Source: Rhypophila decipiens (Eukaryota > Ascomycota > Sordariomycetes > Sordariales > Naviculisporaceae). From it: a stretch of 64,000 nt of DNA. Below are positions 56,355 to 64,000 of this stretch, one piece after another; position 1 is the stretch's first letter; each line of letters begins with the position of its first letter. Both the position numbers and the translations under genes were made by a program. A model generated the notes under the pieces. It was not told the origin of the DNA. It saw only the letters and a list, made by a program, of their open reading frames with translations, and made no database searches. The stretch lies in contig MU858095.1 in NCBI GenBank assembly GCA_033297075.1, forward strand, positions 1 to 64,000. Direction: 5' to 3'.

Positions 56355-58132
56355 ATGTCCATGTTAGTGTGCGGCAAAGCGAAATGGCTCGCAACCCGCC
56401 AAGTTCAACTTCCTGTTAGGAGAGTCAGACGAACTGTTGCAACAGCCATCTTCAAGCAGCCTCCTGTCACCGCAATGTTCATGTCCATCAAGCTGAAGCC
56501 AGCACCAGCCCCGAGAATTCCCTCGGATGATGTGTTACCTGTTCACCCGGTTGACGGTTCGAGTGTCATCCGAAACATGACAATGGGAACTGGTTTCCGT
56601 TTCAACCAGGTGCTCGACTGCGACATGATTCATGGAGCACTTGTTAGGCTGCTCAGGATTGGAGACTGGAAGCGGCTTGGCGGTCGGCTTCGAGTTATGG
56701 TAAGATTCAATTCTCCTCCTGTCGTTTCTTCATCTTTTCAAAGCTTGATGGTTAACACTCGACACAGGAATCGGACAAGAACAAAGTAGAAATCCACATC
56801 CCCCAGGACTTCACCGCGGAGCGTCCAGCAGTCCGCTACACCCACGTCCACTACGATGCCAAAATCGACCAGCACCCCTTGGGATCTAGATTCCCACACC
56901 CTACCATCGGGGGAGGCCCGGCAGTCCTCGCTGCCACAGACGGGTTCCTGGACCTCCTCGAGCCCGACAACACACTACACACGTTTGAGGACTACCTCAA
57001 CAGCGACCATCCGCAGATATCTCTACACTGCGTAACCTTTCGCGATGCCACTCTGATCACCATGAAATCGCCACATACAATGACCGACGCCATGGGGCGT
57101 CACGCTTTGATCCAGAACTGGACCCGGTGCCTAGCCGGACGCGAATATGATGTCCCAAAGCTCGCAGGCTCAATGGAAGACGTCGTAAGCAGGGTTGCCG
57201 ACCTGGACGCCTCCGACCAGTCGTCCCCAGTTGACAAAATAAAGGTCGCTGGGCATAATCGACTCTCAGGACCAGGCTTCTTGTACTTCGTCGGGCGTGT
57301 TCTGTGGGACCGATTCCGCGGCGATAAGGCAGTCATGCGGACCGTGTACCTCCCAGCCAAGACCATGCAGATTCTCAAGAACCAAGCCCGAAGCCATATC
57401 GAGGAATCCAGTGCCCCGGCCCCTGACACAGGTGATAGATCAGATTCCCCTTACGTCAGCGAGGGCGACATTCTCACTGCCTGGACCAGCAAGATGACCT
57501 TCTCCACTTATCCCAAGACCTCAACCCGAGACGTGTCTGTTATAAACGCGATCGACTTGCGTGCTAGAGTTCCGCAAGTGTTTGCAAAGAAAAACCCGAC
57601 TCCACATGATCCTGTCTGGGTACAAAACTTGATCATTCCGGCTTATACACACATTTCGGTTAAATCTCTCCTGGTCGAGCCTCTTGGTAATCTGGCGCTG
57701 CAGATTCGTACCTCAGTCCAAAAGCAGGCGACTTGGCAGTCTCTCGCCCGTTACTGTCGCTACGTCCTGAACCGGCTATACCAGGGCAAGATGATGCCAT
57801 TGTTTATCAAGCCAACAAGCCTGATGTTCACAGCTTCGAACTGGCATTGCGCCAAATTGTTCGAGGTCACAGATTTCAGCCCGGCAGTTGTTAAGGACTG
57901 TACTCAAGATCACCTCAACGGTGAGATCGCTTGGCCGAAGGACGCTAAGCCTGGAAAACCCGTGTCTGTCTTGCCGCTGACATTTGCCGGCACCCCGGAG
58001 ATGAAGAACAACTGGCTCATCGGGGGACGAGATGCTGGCGGCGGATATTGGATTCAGGGATATCTTACAGATGCGGCTTGGGCGAATGTCGAGAGGGAGA
58101 TTGAGCGGCTGCAGGCATTGGAGGAGGATTAA
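56355..58132 (+). CDS. BAHD-type acyltransferase (transferase family)
   Basis: Acyl-CoA-dependent O- or N-acyltransferase of specialised metabolism. Exons 56355-56699 and 56768-58132 (68-nt intron GTAAGA...CGACACAG, phase 0); 569 residues. The catalytic HxxxD motif is the HTMTD in MKSPHTMTDAMGRHAL. The downstream body is typical: DILTAWTSKMTFS, VINAIDLRARVPQVF and FTASNWHCAKLFEVTDF. The usual DFGWG loop near the C-terminus is not clearly present. The first 45 residues are basic and unusual (WLATRQVQLPVRRVRR), so the true start may be internal at MFMSIKLKP or in another exon. No polyketide or peptide synthase gene is visible nearby, so the substrate is open. Confidence 0.85.
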
Positions 58133-58540
58133 ACAAGCTCATTGTGCTGGGAAAAGCATGTGCCTTTTCTGCATGAAAGAATCATGATTACGGAGATACT
58201 GCAGTCAGTGACAGAAAATCGAAGAGTATGTTGGCTGATTTTATAACCGTGCTCTGCCTTCCTTTCCTGTGAATGCTCATGATTTCAGCTGCTCGCGGGT
58301 GTATTAGACACCAGGAAATTGACCTTTTACTTGCGATAACTTCCCAGTCCGACAGGCATGTGCTTTAAGTTGTGTGCAAAACACTGGCAAGGTGGCTTTT
58401 CCCTGTGATATGCTACCCATCAGGACCCAAACAACGGGTTGAAGAGGGCGATAGAAGCACTCTTCTACAACTACATGATCGACAAGCACCGGCACAAAGA
58501 GTTCCAGCATCGAATAAAAAAGAATATTGGGTTCGTCAAG

Positions 58541-58580
58541 GGTTAGGGCTAGGGTTAGTGAGAGGCCTGGGTTAGGGTTA
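58541..58580 (+). repeat. degenerate interstitial telomeric repeats (TTAGGG)
   Basis: GGTTAGGGCTAGGGTTAG and then GGGTTAGGGTTATAG lie within 40 bp, four TTAGGG/CTAGGG-like units in G-strand orientation. The two 13-mers elsewhere in the window are in C-strand orientation. Confidence 0.65.
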
Positions 58581-59039
58581 TAGCATGTCTTTCAGGGCCC
58601 TCAACTCTTCGGTACTATTAGTCTATGTTAACTGTGAGACGATCTAGGCTTCCATACATCTATATACCACTGAGCCAAGCATGCCATTTGGTGATGCATA
58701 TCATCTTTTGGCCGTGTGGTTCAGTGGTTCAGTTCTAGATTAACACCAACATTTTGGAATTGTTTATTCTTATGGGTCATTTCTAGTCAGAGTTGAAGTA
58801 GAGCTGAGCCCAAAGTCCAGAAACGCCTTCCACCTGTTATGGTATATCCAGGTCCTGGCGAGTGGGGCTTTTTTTTGTCGAAAAATCCTGGGTCGGACAA
58901 TCGGCTGGGCAATGTAACAGAAGAAGCCATGACACTCAATCACCAGTTGGTGGCAACTGAACTGAAGCATAGTCGCCCCAGTTATATTGAAGGTGGGAAA
59001 ATCCGGACTAGGTGTGAAAGTCAAGGTTACCGAGGTTAT

Positions 59040-59380
59040 CGTCGTCCGCGTCGTTGTCGTCATTATTATAGGGCTAGGATCCGGGTATAGTCCCTGGGGT
59101 TCTGCCCTAGTAAGGTAGCCGAGGAAACCTACAGCAGCAATAACATTCTAGAACACTAAAAAAAAAGAAAACACTATTAGGGAGGGTAGCTAATAGGAGA
59201 GGAGTTGGGGAGGGTAGCCGACTCAGTTATCGTCAGTAAGATAAAGAGGGAGATCTTCCAAGTATACCTCCGAAGAGTAGGAGGGGGCTAGGGACTATAT
59301 AGACAAAACTCCTCCGAAGAGGAGGGCCTCCTCATAGGACGGAGGCGGGGATAGTAGTGCTACTAGAGAGGGAGTTGACC
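59040..59380. repeat. TA-enriched repeat remnant
   Basis: Short near-duplicate units such as GGGAGGGTAGC(T/C) (about 59182 and 59209) and CCTCCGAAGAG (about 59267 and 59311) sit in DNA dense in TAGG/CTAG. This pattern would fit a RIP-damaged repeat (CpA to TpA), but the parent element is not identifiable. Confidence 0.3.
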
Positions 59381-60644
59381 GAGAGTAAGGGTTTGGGGGA
59401 GGAGGTTTGGAGGTTGTGCGCTGGCGAGCTTGTTCACCAGAGGCGGAGGACTTCCTGAACAAGCGTTGTCCCAGTCGGTTTTAGATAGAGCATCGCTGTT
59501 GTACGGGCTGGCTATGTGGAATTCCAATCTCTCTGGAGGATCTGGGCCCCATATCACTCGAGGCCAGTGAAGTCCTCCTAATTCCCTTGGCACCACTTTC
59601 CGGTCAGAATGCACGAGCTCCTTGGTCGAGCAGCGGAGGTGTCTCCATACCCGGCCTACTGCTGTTGAATGTCTACGGTAGGATTTACGCTCTTGATCCA
59701 TCTGCAAAACTGTCTCGTGTGAATTCGGCCATTGTTGTAGAGGTTTGATGCTTGCCTGGAGGTAAATATCAGCCCCGTTGGACCATGTTGACGACAACGA
59801 TAAAGCAGACACAAGTGGACAGAGGATCAGTACAAGCCTTGACCTCAACCGGTGTGCGTTCAATAACCTTGAACTTGGTACAATCAGTCACTCTCAATAC
59901 GTACATTCATCTCCCCACGTTTGAGATTCACGGGATTTGAGTAAAATCATTCTTTTCTCCCCGTTTGTTGAATCTTCGTTGATATGACAGAAATTAACGG
60001 CGAGCCACTTATTCATAAGACGTTCATTCAACTTTGACTCAAGGACACAATGCTTAGCAGAGTTTATGAAGGGTCGGTACTTCGTCTAGTTCAGAGTCTT
60101 CAACGGCCAAGACGGTTCGGCCCCAAGGGCCAATCTATCCATATATGCATCATCTCCACTACTACAGGTATAGTATTGAAGAACACCAGAGCTTGGTGGT
60201 CATTGACATACAAGTCATGAAGACCCACTCACCTTGAGACAGAAAGAAAGGAAGAAAAAGGGTTGCAGCGTATGAAAGAACAGGGAGAGGACCCAGCCGG
60301 CCTATCTGGTCTGGACACAGCAGGTAATATCATGTGCTCGAATAAGCTGTCAAAACCTTGTTGCTTCATCAACAACGATAAAGAAGGCTGAAGTTGTCTA
60401 GTTACGAAAACGAAACAACAACCTCGAAATAAGCAGATAATTTGAGCTTTGTTGAGACATAAAAATACAATGAATGAACCATAAAGTAAGACTAGTATGA
60501 ATAAGTAGCATCCAAGAAATAATCAACCAAAAGTTCCAAGACTTTTCCCTGTTAATACACAACATCGACCACAATCCAGAACCTAATGACCTTCGCACTC
60601 CTGAGCCAACCACACCTCTAACCCTCCAAACGATTCCACCCCGG

Positions 60645-61968
60645 TTGTCGTAATCATAGTCCTCGAGGTCCGCTATCATGGTTTCCAGACCAAAGCGGCT
60701 CTTGCCTTCTTTGGCGAGTCTTGATGCTGTTGCTGTGGCACAAAGGCCACAACGGCTCTTTGTAGCCACTTCCAGGCATCAGGAGGTGCAGCACACCGAC
60801 TTGGCCATACATGTAGCCTGCGCTAGCCCCAGTCAGCCAGATAGATTCCATAGACGAATCCACAGATTCATCTCTGACAGAATCACAGTAACATCAAGCA
60901 TCAGGAGAAAGGTTCCGACAATCAGACAGCCCAGCACGGGATGTAGCCGCCATCGCCGATGGCGATCATGAGTTGGGGCTTTACGTTCTCGAGGAGCTTG
61001 GGTGCTGCCTCTTGGCAGAGCTTGTGTACATCGTGGCCTCCGTGGCCTCCGACCCGCATCGTCATCAGGGATATCACCCCCTTGAGAGAGTGTTGTTGTC
61101 TTCATCTATGCAATCATAGCGACAAACTGTTGTTTGAGCTCCTTATTTGTTGATGGGAACCCAGAATTGGAGACGATAGGCTGCGAGTCGGATATTTCCG
61201 ACGGTAAATTGGAAAGTTGAGAAGACTTCTGATATTGCTACGAAAACGTCCGGAAGTTGATGGCCGTCCCAGCAGTCCAAGTGTCCCATCCCGAGTAGTC
61301 GTAGTTGATAGCTGACTTGGCGGACTCCTTAGAGAAGACAAAGCCCGAGAGGACGTAGCCGAAGAGGAAAGTGTGTTTTGGTGCACATAAAGTCTGCCAA
61401 GACCTGCACTCTCGTACTGGCCTCGACCCCAGCATCCCCGGGCTCTACCGCCGTGAGCGTCTTGATTGTGGTCGTAATTATGATCCTCGAGGTCGGCGAC
61501 CATGGCCTCCAGACCAAAGCGCCTCTTGCCTACTTTGGTGTGGGCGAGGTAGTCATGATGCAGTGTTTTTCCCGACTCTTCCATCTTCTCCCCGATGTCA
61601 TTTTTGACTTGGTCTTGGGGTTGCCGCTAGGAAGGACCAGCTGCTGAACAGGTTCAGCCTTGTTGAGCCCGACGTTAACGATGCGGTGCCTCCTCGAGGT
61701 CGATGGCGGGCGGTCGCTCATGTGCGAACGATCTGGTGTTTCTTGCCGGATAACTTTCTCGCATCAGGATGGCCTCTCTTCTCTTCCTCTGTCATGGACG
61801 ACATCCACTCCTGGATCACGCTCATGAAATCCAAGGAGGAAGAACGAAGTCCATCGGTAAATTCGCCCACATTGTCCAAGTGCCCATGAGAACCCAGAGT
61901 CCCAGACCACCTCGTCTTCGACTCTTCGTCCAAGTTGTATGGTATATGTGGCGTGCTACCGGCACTAG
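60645..61968 (-). pseudogene. decayed locus: phosphoribosyltransferase fragment between two copies of an unknown module
   Basis: Minus strand. At about 61056-60938 the frame reads DVHKLCQEAAPKLLENVKPQ, then LMIAIGDGGYIP. This matches the N-terminal region of fungal xanthine/hypoxanthine phosphoribosyltransferase-like proteins (D-I-H-K-L-C...MIAIGGGGFIPAR pattern), but it stops at once and lacks the PRPP loop. It is flanked by two related pieces: KEGKSRFGLETMIADLED (60716-60645) and KVGKRRFGLEAMVADLED (61540-61477). Upstream of the second lie LDFMSVIQEWMSSMTEEEKR (about 61830-61771) and NVGLNKAEPVQQLVLPSGN (about 61676-61620), in frames shifted relative to each other. Coding-like text broken by shifts and stops indicates decay. 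The family of the repeated module is unknown. Confidence 0.5.
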
Positions 61969-63150
61969 GCTGGGACTACCGTAGTCTGTTTCTTGTGCAA
62001 GGGTTCAAATCGGGTAAAACGGCGTACTAGCCGTGTCGGAGGAGTGGTGGCGTTTGGGTGAACGAATTGGAGGGCGCAATAAAGGTTGATGCTCGTATAT
62101 GAGAGGGGAAAATAGTTGAAAGGCGATATCAGTAACGAAGGAGCGAAATGATGAGCACACGAAGGAACGAAATCGACGCTGCGAACGGTTCAAGAAGTGT
62201 CAGCGTTTTGAACCTGGATGATGCTGTAGCCATTTCCAGGCAACGGTATGGCCAGCTGTCGACTTGCCTGAGGAAGTGTCTTGCGGAGTTCCGCTCACAG
62301 AATCTTTTAAATCCCGTGTGGAGGCATCGATCGTGTCACCAGGCTTGCAAGGAAAGTGATAAGGACGTCATAACAAGGTAAGCGAAAAGGAAATCGGGTC
62401 TCTAATTTTAGGGTTCCTTCCTGGGGTCTGTAATAACGTTTCTTTGCAAATTGTCCTCCGATTTTGGCCACCCCTAGGTGGGTCATTAGCGATGTTGAGC
62501 CCGCCCCCACCAGCAGATATACCCCTGTTTAAATATTTCTCCGATCTTGGAACGACGTAAGCTTCTGGAAATCCAGGTCTGCCTCGCCAAGGGTTAACCT
62601 TCGGACCGATACCCCGTAGAAATCCAGGAGAAGTCAAGGTTGTTACGTAATGGCAAAGACTGTGAGATGCTGCGCCACAATGAAGGTTAAAGGGCACATG
62701 GGACGGAAGTTAAGCCCATGGGGATTAATGCTAGTGCTGATGTAGATCTTGACAGGTCTTTTTTAGTGTTAGAACCGTGTTGTAATTTTTCTTTTCCCGT
62801 TCCCTGCTCTCTAGGCGCCTATGGTGGTATCCAGCCTTTCTTTGCCTCATGCCGTTCCTGGTTGAGCTGACACCTAAAAGTCGCATGACAAGGGCTAGCC
62901 AATAGGAGATGCCGATTGCCTCGCATCCTTTCCCTTGGTCTTATGCGGACCCCCTGTCATTCTGAGATGCATTAAATCCTCCTCGCCTTCATCGGATTGT
63001 AGTCTTAACTAGCAGGGCTGCAGCAGTGATAGAATCTGCCTTACTGGGGTATACTTAAGGGGACAATCGCCCGATTTCTTGATACGAAAAGAGAGACATT
63101 GATTCCAGCTCCTCAGTGAATTGGCCAACAGTTGATATACTGTATTCGTC
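61969..63150. other. intergenic, no gene seen
   Basis: No supported gene. The promoter of the tyrosinase gene lies at the right end (GTATACTTAAGGGG at about 63047 is a weak TATA candidate). Confidence 0.45.
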
Positions 63151-64000
63151 ATGTTGTTCATTAAGTTTACCTTTTTGGCCGCGGTTGTCGCGGGCCTTCC
63201 CTCCAGCACCAACCTCGCAGCCCGTCAGGGGTGCACGTCTCCTCGTCTTCGAAAGTCATGGAGCCAGGCGACGGTCGAAGAGAGATTGGCATATCTCGAG
63301 GCCGCCGTCTGCATCACTAAAAAGCCCTCTCGTCTCGGAATGCACCCAAACGCAACACTCCACGACGATTTTGCCTATACACATGCTATGCTCGACTTTG
63401 ACAGTAGGTTTCACTCTACCACAACAATACCCAAGGCAGCTGGGCGCAAGTTTTGCCGAGCACACACTTACAATCCATTGCCTACTTAGTTCATCAATTT
63501 GCCGGCTTCCTACCATGGCATCGGTACTTTGTCATGGTGTACGAGAAAGCCCTCCAAGACTGCGGCTACAAAGGAACGGCCATGTACTGGGACTGGGTAG
63601 CCGACTCCAGCGACCCGGCCAATGCGGCCGTCTGGGACCCGGTTACCGGGTTCGGCGGCAACGGACAGGGAACCGAAAACACCGGTAACTTTGCAGGGCC
63701 CATCCAGGACGGGCCCTTTAAGGACTTTCGCCCGCTGTACTCGGGCACTGCCCTCGAGCAACATGGGCTGTGCCGTGCCTGGTCACGGGGAAATCCCGCT
63801 AACGACGACAAGGATTTGTTTGGTCATCGGTATACGCCCCAGATAGTGGCCGAGGTCCTTGCGACGGATTCAAGCTACGATGCCTTCCGAGAAGCGCTTG
63901 AGGGCGGGCCTCATCAAGCCGTTCATTTTGGGATTGCCATAGGTAACGGGAGAGGGAGGATTGGGGATATGGTGCCGAGCAGCTCTCCAAACGGCAAGTT
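63151..64000 (+). CDS. tyrosinase copper-binding domain protein (5' part, runs off window)
   Basis: Secreted type-3 copper oxidase (phenol to quinone). Exon 1 63151-63403, intron 63404-63489 (GTAGGT...CTTAG), exon 2 from 63490 to beyond the window. The signal peptide is MLFIKFTFLAAVVAGLPSST. The CuA site is visible as HDDFAYTH followed by HQFAGFLPWHRYFV (His ligands). The CYKGTAMYWDW-like segment YKGTAMYWDWVADSSDPANA and GGPHQAVHFGI (first CuB His) follow. The remaining CuB ligands lie downstream of 64000. Family members act in melanin or phenol metabolism or modify small secreted peptides. Confidence 0.9.

Larger units (their letters stand above)
58133..60644. other. intergenic, repeat-rich
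   Basis: No supported gene. It holds degenerate telomere-like repeats (58541-58580) and TA-enriched repeated DNA at 59040-59380. The 166-codon frame 59863-59363 (minus) begins at TTG and has no motif. Confidence 0.45.

Noticed and set aside
59363..59863. 166-codon minus-strand frame
   Set aside because: TTG start, no recognisable domain, and adjacent to repeat remnants.
61985..62010. GGGTTCAAATC resembling a tRNA B box
   Set aside because: No A box, anticodon stem or acceptor stem could be paired around it. No tRNA was found anywhere in the window.
1..64000. CRISPR array, operons or ribosome binding sites
   Set aside because: Eukaryotic nuclear DNA with spliced genes. No regularly spaced direct repeats of CRISPR type were seen.

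Overview
The window comes from the genome of a filamentous ascomycete (Pezizomycotina), most likely a Sordariomycete. Most genes carry short introns (mostly about 55-75 nt) with GTATGT/GTAAGT-type donors and CTAAC-like branch points. The gene content is typical of the group: Zn2Cys6 regulator, PTH11-type receptor, DHA1 transporter, BAHD acyltransferase, and a hydrolase-NACHT-ankyrin (NLR-like) protein. Species cannot be named from sequence alone. Exon boundaries given here were deduced by eye from splice consensus, frame and family conservation.

Layout. 1-9 kb: an LTR-like end, an aldo/keto reductase with an in-frame TGA, an 11-exon secreted tannase/feruloyl-esterase-family gene, and an unusual paired zinc-finger protein. 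10-21 kb: a P450 and a Zn2Cys6 regulator sharing one promoter region, then an MFS transporter and a MATE transporter, a compact detoxification/export group without a backbone biosynthetic enzyme. 21-34 kb: sparse DNA with a 268-bp TA-flanked MITE abutting the 3' end of a secreted ABM-like gene, a formate/nitrite transporter, a secreted DUF4360 protein, and a 5'-truncated LINE-like insertion with a 14-bp target duplication and (AAC)11 tail. 34-47 kb: a PTH11-like receptor, the NLR-like gene (two apparent frameshifts), a secreted protein with Kex2-type sites, and a class II heme peroxidase. 47-64 kb: long non-coding stretches, a GNAT gene with a diverged inverted partial copy, decayed gene fragments (one from a phosphoribosyltransferase), a BAHD acyltransferase, and the 5' part of a tyrosinase running off the end.

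Several secreted or oxidative activities (feruloyl esterase, class II peroxidase, tyrosinase, P450, reductase) suggest a saprotroph or plant-associated fungus handling aromatic compounds. The PTH11 receptor and the NLR-like gene are the sensing component. Broken reading frames recur (AKR, NLR, GNAT, and the 54 kb and 61 kb loci), meaning either genuine gene decay or residual indel and substitution errors in the assembly. Raw reads or RNA would decide.
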